From Megasphaera sp. UBA1696 (GTDB lineage: Bacteria > Bacillota > Negativicutes > Veillonellales > Megasphaeraceae): a stretch of DNA of 28,084 nucleotides. The position numbers were made by a program, and so were the translations under genes. A model generated the notes under the pieces. That model worked only from the letters and a program-made list of their open reading frames with translations. It was not told the DNA's origin and ran no database searches. Location: positions 1 to 28,084 of the forward strand of contig DCJQ01000011.1 of NCBI GenBank assembly GCA_002319965.1, written 5' to 3'. Positions 8,079-16,039 of this stretch are shown here, piece after piece; positions within the stretch are counted from its first letter, which is position 1, and each line of letters opens with the position of its first letter.

Positions 8079-8470
8079 TAATTATTAGCTCCCTTCCAAT
8101 CAAAAGCGACGCCTTTCGGTGTATCGTCCGCTTTTTGGGGTGTATCCGTAAGATACTGCAAATCATCGGCATAGCTTTTAGCCAGCCTGTCAATCGACTT
8201 CTGTTGAGCTTCTGTAGCCTTGCTGCGGTTCTTCATGGCGACGGCGATCATAGACGTCACTTCATAACGCGTCAAGTTATAAGAACGGTCGAATCGTTCC
8301 ATCGGCGCCCCGGTCAGCCCGGCTTCGGACAAGGCGTAGACGGCCTTGTATTCCCAAGAATTCCGGTCGACGCCGTCAAATTGATTCGGTGCATAAGGAT
8401 TATAGGCAGCAGCCGGGCTCACAACACCAAAAAGAAGGCAGGCTGCCAGTAACAAAAAAAGCTTCTTCAT
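8078..8470 (-). CDS. Small secreted protein with one SLH domain (OmpM N-terminus-like)
   Basis: Encodes 130 residues. A signal peptide ends around SPAAA (residue 22). One SLH repeat follows (about 30-80), with WEYKAVYALSEAG and the signature LTRYEVTSMIAVAM. After it comes a helical linker ending in LAKSYADDLQYL, then a short unstructured tail. In Negativicutes, OmpM porins have this same N-terminal plan (signal peptide, one SLH, helical linker) before a beta-barrel; the SLH binds pyruvylated or polyamine-modified peptidoglycan and tethers the outer membrane. Here the protein stops where the barrel would start, without a visible frameshift. It is probably a soluble periplasmic peptidoglycan-binding protein. 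AGGAGG precedes the ATG; it lies 85 bases after divIVA. Confidence 0.82.
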   Translation of the reverse strand: MKKLFLLLAACLLFGVVSPAAAYNPYAPNQFDGVDRNSWEYKAVYALSEAGLTGAPMERFDRSYNLTRYEVTSMIAVAMKNRSKATEAQQKSIDRLAKSYADDLQYLTDTPQKADDTPKGVAFDWKGANN

Positions 8471-8555
8471 CGTCGTTCCTCCTATAAATAAATATACTCC
8501 CCGCCGGGTCTAACATATGTCATACCTGAAAGAGAGCATATTCATGAAACACGTA

Positions 8556-9125
8556 TTATTTGGATTTAGGGGCATCTTTTTTGCCGCTATCCTGACGTCC
8601 CTGGTCGGGGCGGACCGGCTGAGCCGATTTTTCGCTGACAGAAACAGACGAAGCCATATTATCGCTTTCTTTGCCTTCACCGTCAGCCGCCATATCATCG
8701 AGCAGCCGCAGCTGGCTGGTCAATATAGCCCGACATTTTGCGCGGTATGCTCCCGTTTGAGCCTTGAGTTTTTCCCATTCCTGCTGGGAATTCTGCAGGC
8801 TCATCATCGTTTCATCAAGCATCTTCTGCTTTTTACTTTCGGCTTCCTGTAAAATCAAATCCGCTTCCTTACGGGCCGAAACCTTAACATTTTCAGCCGT
8901 CTGCTGAGCCAACATAAGCGTACTATTCATGGTTGCTTCCATTTTTTCGTACTGGGTCAGCTTATCCTGCAGGCTGTCACAGCGTTCTTTCAGTTCACAA
9001 TACTCCCGGTACACTTTTTCATAGTCGCTGGCAATATTATTCATGAAAGCATCGACGTCTTCCTCGCTGTAACCACGAAAACCGCGTTTAAACTCTTTAT
9101 TATGAATATCCATAGGTGTAAGCAT
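8556..9125 (-). CDS. DivIVA-family cell-division/polarity protein
   Basis: Encodes 189 residues. The N-terminal lipid-binding segment is TPMDIHNKEFKRGFRGYSEE followed by DVDAFM, a hallmark of DivIVA/GpsB proteins. It leads into a long coiled coil (about 35-130) and a charged, Ser/Lys-rich tail. DivIVA marks curved membrane at poles and septa and recruits division or wall-synthesis proteins. The ATG at 9125 (MLTPMDI) is preferred over an upstream TTG at 9146 because GGAGGAG sits just before it and the family starts there. It is the last gene of the sepF-ylmH-divIVA string. Confidence 0.93.
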   Translation of the reverse strand: MLTPMDIHNKEFKRGFRGYSEEDVDAFMNNIASDYEKVYREYCELKERCDSLQDKLTQYEKMEATMNSTLMLAQQTAENVKVSARKEADLILQEAESKKQKMLDETMMSLQNSQQEWEKLKAQTGAYRAKCRAILTSQLRLLDDMAADGEGKESDNMASSVSVSEKSAQPVRPDQGRQDSGKKDAPKSK

Positions 9126-9152
9126 GGTGGTATCTCCTCCGTACAAAGGGAA

Positions 9153-9938
9153 CTACATATAGCGCTTTAACAGCACGCCGGTTCGACCTTTTCGCGACGT
9201 TCCGGTAATTTCGGCCAGCTCCATCCGCCCTTTGCCGCGGAGAGAAATGACATCGCCTTGACGAACTTCCTGACTGGGCCCTTTGGCGGGCTGCCAATTG
9301 ACCTGTACCCGTTCGCCCTTAATCGCATCGGCCGCTTTCGTGCGGGAAATGCCAAACCCCGATGAAACGATAGCATCCAGGCGAAGCGAGGCCACCGTCG
9401 TCTTGATTTCTTTCACTTTTTCCTGACGCGGCGCAATATCGCTCAGGGATATTTCTTCAATCGCAACGGGTACCATCGCGATTTTCGTAAAGTTCTGCTG
9501 TAAATAAGGGACCAACGGAGTTTCCGCCAACAGTACCGCTCCGGCATCCTGCATGATGATGTCGCCGAAACGGCCCCGGTCGATGCCGAGACTCATGAGC
9601 GAGCCCAGGACATCGCGATGCCCTAAGAGGCGATAGCGGTCATCCCAACTCAGCTTGCAGGCCGTAATTCCAAAATCGACGGGACCGTCATAATCGACGC
9701 TGACAAAAGCCAATCTGACTCGTTCAGCCCCTTCGTAACCACCGGAAGTGCGAAGTACCAAGGACGGCACATGAGCCTGAATGGTCTCTCCGATTTGGAC
9801 GGCACCGGGTGATACAAATTCACTGACGGCATAAGGGCGTCCCTTGGCTGTACTGTCTGCCAGGTCAATAAGACGGGCAGCCAATTCACCGTTATCCGTC
9901 CCTTGATAATAACGGATAATTCTATCTCTATTCTTCAA
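9153..9938 (-). CDS. YlmH-family S4-domain RNA-binding protein
   Basis: Encodes 261 residues. The N-terminal part (about 1-175) is the YlmH-specific region, with GYEGAERVRL and the LMSLGIDRGRFGDII segment. The C-terminal S4 RNA-binding domain runs from about 180 (LRLDAIVSSGFGISRTKA) to the end. YlmH homologues bind stalled 50S subunits and can act in ribosome quality control like RqcP. The start is TTG, with TGAGGG seven bases upstream. Its neighbours sepF and divIVA match the Firmicute ylm cluster, but the membrane protein gene ylmG, normally between sepF and ylmH, is absent; only 16 bases separate the two genes. Confidence 0.92.
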   Translation of the reverse strand: MKNRDRIIRYYQGTDNGELAARLIDLADSTAKGRPYAVSEFVSPGAVQIGETIQAHVPSLVLRTSGGYEGAERVRLAFVSVDYDGPVDFGITACKLSWDDRYRLLGHRDVLGSLMSLGIDRGRFGDIIMQDAGAVLLAETPLVPYLQQNFTKIAMVPVAIEEISLSDIAPRQEKVKEIKTTVASLRLDAIVSSGFGISRTKAADAIKGERVQVNWQPAKGPSQEVRQGDVISLRGKGRMELAEITGTSRKGRTGVLLKRYM

Positions 9939-9954
9939 AACAATCCCTCAATCA

Positions 9955-10497
9955 TTAACGAAGCGGTGTATTTCCGCCGTTGTTGTCATTATTCGTGCCG
10001 CCGGCATTCCACGTAAGAGGCGGGGCATTAAAATCGCTGTAGTCATCGCGTTTCCCATGGTCTACAGTAACATTGCTGGGTACGCAGAGGAAGATTTCCT
10101 TGCCGACCTTCTGAATATTGCCGTCGATGGCATAGGTAGCACCGCTGACGAAGTCGACGACGCGCTTAGCTACGTCTTCCGGCGTCGCTTCAAAGTTGAT
10201 GACAACCGGTTTACGGTCGCGGATGTAATCAGCAATGCTCTGAGAATCATCGAAGGTTTCCGGTTCGACGATGACCATGCGCAGCGGTTTGGCCGGAGTC
10301 GGCGTATAGTTGACGCTGGTACGGGTCGGTGCTACGGCAGGAGTACGGCGCGGTACGCGTTCTTCTTCATATTCCAATTCGTCTTCATATTCGTCCGTTT
10401 CATATTCGTCCGTTTCAAATTCGTCGTCTTCATTGACACCACCGACGCCGCTCACGACATTTACGAATCTATTCCACATATTCTTTGACTTCTTCAT
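9955..10497 (-). CDS. SepF, FtsZ-anchoring division protein
   Basis: Encodes 180 residues. SepF forms rings that tether FtsZ to the membrane and align its filaments. The start (MKKSKNMWNRFVNVVSG) fits an amphipathic membrane-binding helix. Next comes an acidic linker (about 24-48) built from FETDE/YETDE repeats and a Pro/Thr-rich stretch. The SepF core runs from about 71 to 155 (LRMVIVEPETFDD, PVVINFEATPEDVAKRVVDF, FLCVPSNV). The tail is Asn/Gly-rich. The ATG has GGAGGAG upstream and lies 15 bases after the yggS stop. It is in the usual place for this cluster. Confidence 0.95.
   Translation of the reverse strand: MKKSKNMWNRFVNVVSGVGGVNEDDEFETDEYETDEYEDELEYEEERVPRRTPAVAPTRTSVNYTPTPAKPLRMVIVEPETFDDSQSIADYIRDRKPVVINFEATPEDVAKRVVDFVSGATYAIDGNIQKVGKEIFLCVPSNVTVDHGKRDDYSDFNAPPLTWNAGGTNNDNNGGNTPLR
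10386..10430. repeat. 15-bp tandem repeat inside sepF
   Basis: Three units of 15 bases at 10386-10400, 10401-10415 and 10416-10430. The first two are identical (CATATTCGTCCGTTT); the third is partial. They keep the reading frame and encode the acidic FETDE/YETDE repeats of the SepF linker, so copy number could vary without breaking the protein. Confidence 0.85.
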
Positions 10498-10512
10498 AGT
10501 AAATACTCCTCC

Positions 10513-11196
10513 TTAGTAATTACGTGCCCCAAAGATTGCCGTGCCGACGCGGACGACATTGGCGCCTTCTTCAATTGCTATTTCAAAGTCATGGGTCATC
10601 CCCATGGACAGATACTGGATCTGGCCTTCCGGAAATTTCGGCTTCATATCTTCATATAAAGCGCGGGCAATGCGGAATATGGGCCGTACGTCTTCGACGT
10701 TTTCATAATTGGGAGCCATGCACATCAGCCCCCGAACACAGACGTGATCCAACCCCTTTGCCAGTTCACAAATCGCCGGAAAATCTTCGACTTCCATTCC
10801 AAATTTACTTTCTTCACGGGCTACATTGACCTGTAAAAGGATATCCTGCACCTTCCCGATCTTGCCGGCTTCCTTATTTACCGCTTTCAGCAAGTGCTCC
10901 GAATCAATGGAATGAATCAGATGGAAGTGTTCTACTGCAGGTTTCGCCTTATTGGTCTGTAAATGTCCGATTAAATGCCAAGTAAGTCCATTATCCGGAA
11001 AAGCCTCTAATTTTTGCATCGCTTCCTGGACACGGTTTTCACCGACATCGGTCACACCGCACCGGGCGGCCTCTTCCATCATCTCTACGGGATGATTTTT
11101 CGTCACTGCAACAAGCGTAATTTTGTCAGTTCTGCCGACACGGGCAGCTGCATCAGCAATTTTCTTGTGTACTGCCTCAAGATTTTCCTTAATCAA
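10513..11196 (-). CDS. YggS/YlmE-family pyridoxal phosphate homeostasis protein
   Basis: Encodes about 227 residues with the single-domain alanine-racemase-like barrel of the PLP-binding protein family (PLPBP). These proteins keep free PLP and amino-keto acid pools balanced and have no strong enzyme activity. The PLP-binding Lys is in VAVTKN (about Lys33), with the family pattern HLIGHLQTNK and the C-terminal LSMGMTHDFEIAIEEG. The frame is open to an ATG at 11217, but a TTG at 11196 is preferred because GGAGGG (11208-11203) lies six bases before it and the ATG has no ribosome binding site. It is the first gene of the ylm string, 15 bases before sepF. Confidence 0.92.
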   Translation of the reverse strand: MIKENLEAVHKKIADAAARVGRTDKITLVAVTKNHPVEMMEEAARCGVTDVGENRVQEAMQKLEAFPDNGLTWHLIGHLQTNKAKPAVEHFHLIHSIDSEHLLKAVNKEAGKIGKVQDILLQVNVAREESKFGMEVEDFPAICELAKGLDHVCVRGLMCMAPNYENVEDVRPIFRIARALYEDMKPKFPEGQIQYLSMGMTHDFEIAIEEGANVVRVGTAIFGARNY

Positions 11197-11312
11197 GCCT
11201 ATCCCTCCGTCGTGCATGCAATTACATGTATTTATAAAACATTACACTTCTTTTATTATATATAGTTAGCCCTATAAAAGCTAGTCATATTTAAAAATTT
11301 ATTCATCTGCTT
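11197..11312. other. A+T-rich gap between pgeF and yggS
   Basis: No gene is seen here. On the minus strand there is a perfect TATAAT (11260-11255) upstream of yggS, but no convincing -35 at 16-18 bases. No GC-rich terminator follows pgeF. The ylm string could start here or be reached by readthrough from pgeF. Confidence 0.35.
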
Positions 11313-12119
11313 TTACAAAATCGCAAAGGCACCCATGCGGCCTGTATGACCGCCGTCACGGCGATAAGAAAAGAATCTGTCGGCGCAGTCAAAGACACAG
11401 CTTTCCGTCGTCTCGATATGCTCCGGAATTAAGCCGGCATCGGTTAAGAGAAGATGATTGGCCTTCCATAAGTCAACCCGCCAGGTTCCTTCATGCTGAA
11501 CCGTACACGCCCCATAAGCCGGCCCCAGATGCCTAAAAGTCATGGCAGTATCTTCACTGACTTCAAAATGCGCTTTTGAAATAGACGGTCCGATATAGGC
11601 CAATATATCTTTCGGTTTGGAACCATAGGCCAGCTGCATGGCCAGCACGGTTTTAGCCGCCAGCCGCTGCGCCGTCCCTCGCCAACCGTCATGAACGACG
11701 GCACAGACTCTTTTTACCGAATCAAACAATATAACCGGTACGCAGTCGGCAATACACATCATGAGCGGTACGCCGGGAATATTCGTCATGAGGGCGTCCG
11801 TATGGGGAAAGGCATCGCCATAGCTTCCGGCACCGCGGCCGATTTCAGTCGGACCGACAGCGACGATATGATCCTCATGGGTCTGCCTGGCCGTCGTCAG
11901 CTGCTGCAGATCACAGCCCAAAAGGGCACAGAGGCGCCGCCTGTTTTCGAGGACATCCTGCGTCCGGTCCTCGACGTGAAGGCCTAAATTGAGGGATAGA
12001 AAGGGACCTTCACTGACGCCGCCGCTGCGGCCGGTCACACCGTGACGCAACCCGGCATCTGCCAATAACGTACTTTCTTCCCAACCAATTCCGTTTTCAT
12101 GTTCTACCCACTTCGTCAT
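11313..12119 (-). CDS. Peptidoglycan editing factor / purine nucleoside phosphorylase (YfiH/PgeF, laccase-domain family)
   Basis: Encodes 268 residues of the YfiH family (DUF152). Members were called multicopper polyphenol oxidases, but E. coli YfiH edits a wrong UDP-MurNAc-Ser intermediate and related proteins cleave purine nucleosides using zinc. The family metal/catalytic residues are visible: His81 in ARQTHED, Cys126 in IADCVPV and His143 in VVHDGWRGT. The ATG at 12119 is chosen because GGAGG sits five bases before it; the open frame continues upstream inside the radical SAM gene. It starts one base after that gene's stop, so they are coupled. Confidence 0.92.
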   Translation of the reverse strand: MTKWVEHENGIGWEESTLLADAGLRHGVTGRSGGVSEGPFLSLNLGLHVEDRTQDVLENRRRLCALLGCDLQQLTTARQTHEDHIVAVGPTEIGRGAGSYGDAFPHTDALMTNIPGVPLMMCIADCVPVILFDSVKRVCAVVHDGWRGTAQRLAAKTVLAMQLAYGSKPKDILAYIGPSISKAHFEVSEDTAMTFRHLGPAYGACTVQHEGTWRVDLWKANHLLLTDAGLIPEHIETTESCVFDCADRFFSYRRDGGHTGRMGAFAIL

Positions 12120-12120
12120 T

Positions 12121-13848
12121 TCAGCCTCCACAAATATGGCAGCGGCGGCAGCCGTCAAAACACGGCAAGGTATAGTCGCCGGCTTCAGCCTTCTTTAATT
12201 CATCGGTCAGATACGTCGGTACCAAACCGGGATCAAGGGTATCCCAAGGAAGAACCGCATCCAGCGGCCGCTGGTCATATAAAAATCCGTTGATATTAAA
12301 ATGAAGCTCTTTAGCCGCCCTTTTCCAGCCCTTGACGCCGCCGTATTCACAAGCTTTAGCCAGAACCTGACCGACGCGTCGATCGCCGCGAGACAGGACG
12401 CCCTGGATATAAGCCGACCGCAAGGGCTCGATGAGCAGCTCGATCTGTTTATCTTTTAAGGCCTTCTTTAAAAAGGCCAGCCTTTTCTCGACGACCTTCT
12501 TGTCGGTCATAGCCATCCACTGAAACGGCGTAAGCGGTTTGGGGATAAAGGGATTGATGCTTAGGGTAATCCGGCTCGTATTGCCGATGGCTTTCATATG
12601 CTCTTGGACCCGGCGGGTCATCTCGACGATGCCTTCGATATCGGCATCGGTTTCCATCGGCAGGCCGACCATGATGTACATGCGCACGTGACGGATTCCG
12701 GCTTCCGTCGCAAGGTCGATGGATTTCAGCAGATGTTCTTCCGTGATGCCCTTATTGATGATATCCCGCATCCGTTTACTGCCCGCTTCCGGTGCCAAGG
12801 TAATCGTCTTTTGGCCGCTCTCGGCCAGTCCCTTTACAATGGTCGGCGTAATCGAATCGGCCCGCAAAGAGGCACAGGAAAAGCCCATACCTTGGTTACG
12901 GATAAAGGTGACTAATTCGTCAATATAAGGATAATCTGAAATAGCGGCCCCCATGAGACCGATTTTCTTTCCCAATTCTTTGCCGCGGAGAACGGCTGAT
13001 TTGACGTATTCTAAGGGACGGACACGAGGTCTGCGGTAGCAGTACCCGGCCATACAGAAGCGGCAGTGACGGCCGCAGCCCCTAGCGATTTCAATGAGAT
13101 ACATGGCACCGAATTCCGTATTCGGCGTGGCAATAACCGTTTCTGCCGGCTGGGTCAGTTCCCGCCATTGCCGTTCCACCTTGGCCGGAATCCCATCTTC
13201 CGGGACGATTCGCAGGAGATGGCCGTCTTCGTCGTATTCGTGGCGGTATAAGGACGGTACATAGACACCCGGCACGTGCTGAGCCAAGTAGCGCAAGAGG
13301 TCATGACGCCCTAAATTCTGTTCCTTTGCGTTCCCATAGGCATCGAGGAAGGCATGAATAAAGCCTTCCCCTTCACCGACCAGGACGACATCGATAAAGG
13401 GTGATAAGGGTTCAGGATTAAAAAAGGCCACAGGGCCGCCCATGACGACCAGCGTATCGTCATCTCCGCGATCAGCTGCTAAAACAGGGATACGCCCCAT
13501 CTCCAAAATAGAAGGCACGTTGAAATAGTCCATTTCGAAACTGACGGAAAACCCCAGGATCTCAAAATCGGAAAGGGGCCGTCTGTTTTCTAAAGACACT
13601 AGGGGTTCCCCCGTTTTTTCAAAGACTTTCATCAAATCTTTATCGGGCAGGAAGGCTCTCTCACAGAGCCAGTCTTCGCGGCCGTTTACTTCACGGTAAA
13701 TAATCTGCATCCCCAGATTGCTCATAGCCACGTCATACGTATTGGGATAGCAAATGGCCATAGCCCGCCGCGTCCCAAAGGGATAGACGACGGCACCGGT
13801 TTCCTGACTCACCAGTTCATCCAGCGTCTTCTCTATTTGCCAGCTCAT
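12121..13848 (-). CDS. B12-binding-like radical SAM protein (TIGR03960 type)
   Basis: Encodes 575 residues. The N-terminal part (about 25-180) resembles the B12-binding domain fused to many radical SAM enzymes (YPNTYDVAMSNLGMQ, VMGGPVAFFNPEPL). The radical SAM cluster motif is CGRHCRFC, with Cys258, Cys262 and Cys265. The C-terminus ends in a second Cys motif, CFDGCRRCHICGG. This matches the conserved Clostridia/Negativicutes family I know as TIGR03960, whose reaction is unknown. In other Firmicutes it often sits with a DUF2344 (TIGR03936) protein and RNase G; neither is here. The ATG at 13848 follows GGGGGA at a normal distance; another in-frame ATG at 13854 overlaps that site. The frame is open to 14007 but the upstream part covers a structured leader. 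Confidence 0.88.
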   Translation of the reverse strand: MSWQIEKTLDELVSQETGAVVYPFGTRRAMAICYPNTYDVAMSNLGMQIIYREVNGREDWLCERAFLPDKDLMKVFEKTGEPLVSLENRRPLSDFEILGFSVSFEMDYFNVPSILEMGRIPVLAADRGDDDTLVVMGGPVAFFNPEPLSPFIDVVLVGEGEGFIHAFLDAYGNAKEQNLGRHDLLRYLAQHVPGVYVPSLYRHEYDEDGHLLRIVPEDGIPAKVERQWRELTQPAETVIATPNTEFGAMYLIEIARGCGRHCRFCMAGYCYRRPRVRPLEYVKSAVLRGKELGKKIGLMGAAISDYPYIDELVTFIRNQGMGFSCASLRADSITPTIVKGLAESGQKTITLAPEAGSKRMRDIINKGITEEHLLKSIDLATEAGIRHVRMYIMVGLPMETDADIEGIVEMTRRVQEHMKAIGNTSRITLSINPFIPKPLTPFQWMAMTDKKVVEKRLAFLKKALKDKQIELLIEPLRSAYIQGVLSRGDRRVGQVLAKACEYGGVKGWKRAAKELHFNINGFLYDQRPLDAVLPWDTLDPGLVPTYLTDELKKAEAGDYTLPCFDGCRRCHICGG

Positions 13849-13871
13849 CGACATTCCCCCTTTATACGGCA

Positions 13872-13896
13872 AAAGCTCCCCGGCTAAGGGAGCTTT
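13872..13896 (-). promoter_or_regulatory. Terminator-like hairpin in the leader of the radical SAM gene
   Basis: Minus-strand AAAGCTCCC (13880-13872 as + arm) pairs perfectly with GGGAGCTTT (13896-13888) around seven bases, followed by TTTTG. A stretch just upstream in the RNA (AAGGAG, about 13907-13912) could pair with the CTCCCTT part instead, so an attenuator is possible. It may also be an interspersed palindromic repeat, as the sequence resembles intergenic repeats remembered from gut Firmicutes. Confidence 0.45.
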
Positions 13897-13954
13897 CGTG
13901 CAACTCCTTCGAGATTCACCAAGTCGCCTGCAGGAGACGGCTCTCATCTTAGGT

Positions 13955-13983
13955 ATCCTATATTGTATCACAGATTGCTTCAA
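13955..13983 (-). promoter_or_regulatory. Probable promoter of the radical SAM-pgeF unit
   Basis: Minus-strand TTGAAG (13983-13978), a 17-base spacer and TAGGAT (13960-13955). Each hexamer matches consensus at four of six positions. It would give a leader of about 100 bases before the ATG at 13848. Confidence 0.4.
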
Positions 13984-14045
13984 CGGGCCAGCAGCCCGTA
14001 AAAACATAGCGACGGAAAAGAAAATCCGCTCCCAGCCGGTTGCCC

Positions 14046-14073
14046 TTGAAGGGACATCATGCTATCTTATAAA
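14046..14073 (+). promoter_or_regulatory. Probable crcB promoter
   Basis: TTGAAG at 14046-14051, a 16-base spacer and TATAAA at 14068-14073. A second weaker pair (TTGAAT and TATAAA, 15 apart) lies just downstream. The transcript leader would be short, and it lacks the conserved core of the fluoride riboswitch. Confidence 0.4.
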
Positions 14074-14126
14074 AGGCAATACCGTCAATTGAATCCATTT
14101 CATTGCATTTATAAAAGGAGTATCTC

Positions 14127-14507
14127 ATGGAAAAAATTATCTTCATCGCCCTCGGCGGCGGCATCGGTTCCGCCCTGCGCTACGGCATCACCCAACTGGC
14201 AACTCGTTACGGAGCGGTCAGCCTCCCTTATGGTACGGTTCTGGCCAATACTATCGGGTCTTTTTGCATCGGCCTCCTCTTCGTATTCTTTACGCAGACG
14301 TCCAATCTCCCGCCGACGGTCAAACTCTTTTTCGTAACCGGCATCCTCGGCGGTTTTACGACCTTTTCGACGTACAACATGGAACTGTTGACCCTCGTCC
14401 GCACCGGCGACCTGATGTCGGCAGCGGCCTATTTTTCACTCAACGTCATCGGAGGCTTCCTCTGCTGCTGGCTCGGGTTTGCCGTCGGCAACGCCTTCTG
14501 GCAGTAA
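14127..14507 (+). CDS. CrcB/Fluc fluoride channel
   Basis: Encodes 126 residues with four membrane helices, the normal Fluc size. Fluc dimers export fluoride. Family motifs are present: GGGIGSALRYG near the N-terminus, the pore Asn in TVLANTIGSF, and GILGGFTTFSTYNME, whose TTFST segment binds the central sodium and lines the pore. AAAAGGAG lies six bases before the ATG. It is a single gene converging with the symporter; only four bases separate the stops and no terminator is visible between them. Confidence 0.95.
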   Translation: MEKIIFIALGGGIGSALRYGITQLATRYGAVSLPYGTVLANTIGSFCIGLLFVFFTQTSNLPPTVKLFFVTGILGGFTTFSTYNMELLTLVRTGDLMSAAAYFSLNVIGGFLCCWLGFAVGNAFWQ

Positions 14508-14511
14508 GGCC

Positions 14512-15948
14512 TTAATGCTGGGCCGGAGCGCTGACCTTTTCAGCCAGTCCGTCCGTTGAAATGGCTTTCTTCGAGACCAGGCTGATGCCGCAGAAGGTCA
14601 CACTGCAAACGATCCATTCAGCATAAATGACATGGGGCAGGATCCGAACTGCGGGAATGACCATCCAGGCGACGAGAACGATGATCGAAGCCATAATCGT
14701 ATAGAAGGCCGCCTGGCGCGAGCAGTAAGCCGGCGCATACATCGTCATGAGAACGATGACGGCAAAAGCGGTCATGAGTGACAAACCCGCCATGAGCGTC
14801 GAAATGATGCCGCTGATGGTAAGGGCAAAGCCCAGCGTAAGGATTCCTAACAGGAGTACCGAAATACGGGTGACAGCCATATACTTCTTATCTGACATCT
14901 GCGGATCAATGAACTGCTTATGAATATCGTGAGAATACAGCGTCGCTGCCGACAAGAGCAAATTGCAGGCCGTGCTGACGTCAGCCGCCCATAAAGAAGC
15001 TAAGGTAATCCCGGCAATCCAAGGATTGAGCGACATAATGAGCTGCGGCAAGGCCGTTGTCGGTGAAATAGAAGGATACATTTCTGACGCAATGACGCCG
15101 AGCAAGGCCGCTACGAAACCGACAGGAAGCATGACCAGGCCGCCGATGACAAAGCCTTTGCGGGCCGTCTGCACATCTTTGGCCCCCAACGAAATCTGGA
15201 TGATTGCCTGAAGGGAAATATTCACGGTAATCAAGACGACGATCCAGGTAACAATCGTCATCGGTCCCACTCCGCTGAAGAAATCCATCGACGTCATGGA
15301 CGGTGCCTGGATGGCTACGACATCGATGCCGCCGGCCATCGCCACGATGAGGAAGGCCGCAACGGTAATGCCGACGTACTGCAAAGTTACATTGAGGATG
15401 TTAGACTGACTGGCCGACCACATGCCGCCGATAAGGGTAATCCCGATGAATACGACGGCACTGGTGAACATCCCCGTAACCGGTGTGAAAATATCCGGCA
15501 TGAGGGCTGCCAGGACGGCGCCGCCGGCTACATACTGAAGACTCATGACGACGAGCTGTACCAAAACCTGGCAGGCAATGCCGGCCACCATGCTGCGCCG
15601 ATCATAATACCGTTCAAGGAGTTCCGGAACGGTCGTAATATTGAGACGGCGATACTTCTTGGCGACCGTCAATCCCATGACAATGGCACCGATCCCCCAG
15701 GCCGCCGTATACCAACCGGCGGACAAGCCGACTTTATAAGCCTGTTCGGCAACGCCGATCGTCGAGGCACCGCCGACGGCAAGGCCGACGATGGATACCA
15801 TAATAAGAGGCGTCGTAAGTTTGCGGCCGGCCAAGACATAGGCTTCGGCAGAATCTGCAGCCCGCCGCTTCACATACCAGCTGATACCGAAGAGTACGCC
15901 GATATAAGCTAAAATAATAACGATTTGAATTCCTGTTGTTCCCATCAT
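14512..15948 (-). CDS. Sodium:solute symporter family transporter under T-box control
   Basis: Encodes 478 residues with about 13 hydrophobic segments and the SSS-family (PutP/PanF type) pattern: an N-terminal YVLAGRKLTTPLIMVS, then VGGASTIGVAEQAYK, and a middle ASLWAADVSTACNLLLSAATL, the segment that in PutP-type proteins contributes to the Na2 site. These transporters import amino acids, vitamins or sugars with sodium. The substrate is not evident from the protein alone, but the leader RNA is a T-box whose specifier reads as a Phe codon, which suggests uptake of phenylalanine or an aromatic compound. The start is ATG at 15948 or 15945, with GAGGAG upstream. It converges with crcB. Confidence 0.88.
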   Translation of the reverse strand: MMGTTGIQIVIILAYIGVLFGISWYVKRRAADSAEAYVLAGRKLTTPLIMVSIVGLAVGGASTIGVAEQAYKVGLSAGWYTAAWGIGAIVMGLTVAKKYRRLNITTVPELLERYYDRRSMVAGIACQVLVQLVVMSLQYVAGGAVLAALMPDIFTPVTGMFTSAVVFIGITLIGGMWSASQSNILNVTLQYVGITVAAFLIVAMAGGIDVVAIQAPSMTSMDFFSGVGPMTIVTWIVVLITVNISLQAIIQISLGAKDVQTARKGFVIGGLVMLPVGFVAALLGVIASEMYPSISPTTALPQLIMSLNPWIAGITLASLWAADVSTACNLLLSAATLYSHDIHKQFIDPQMSDKKYMAVTRISVLLLGILTLGFALTISGIISTLMAGLSLMTAFAVIVLMTMYAPAYCSRQAAFYTIMASIIVLVAWMVIPAVRILPHVIYAEWIVCSVTFCGISLVSKKAISTDGLAEKVSAPAQH

Positions 15949-15975
15949 AAAAACTCCTCTCTTCCTAATTTCCCG

Positions 15976-16004
15976 AAAAAAAAATCGCCCCTAAAAAGGG
16001 ACGA
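15976..16004 (-). terminator. Second T-box terminator
   Basis: Minus-strand TCGTCCCT (16004-15997) pairs with AGGGGCGA (15992-15985), eight pairs with one G-U, followed by nine U. It uses the 3' arm CCCT of the second antiterminator, so again the two are exclusive. Confidence 0.85.
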
Positions 16005-16039
16005 CGACGTCGCGGTACCACCCAATTTATCGATAGAAC

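Noticed and set aside
13849..14007. N-terminal extension of the radical SAM protein
   Set aside because: The frame is open, but it crosses the leader hairpin, has no ribosome binding site, and the family starts near MSWQIEKTL.
14008..14126. Fluoride riboswitch upstream of crcB
   Set aside because: The leader lacks the conserved crcB-motif core and the space between the likely promoter and the ATG is short and A+T-rich.
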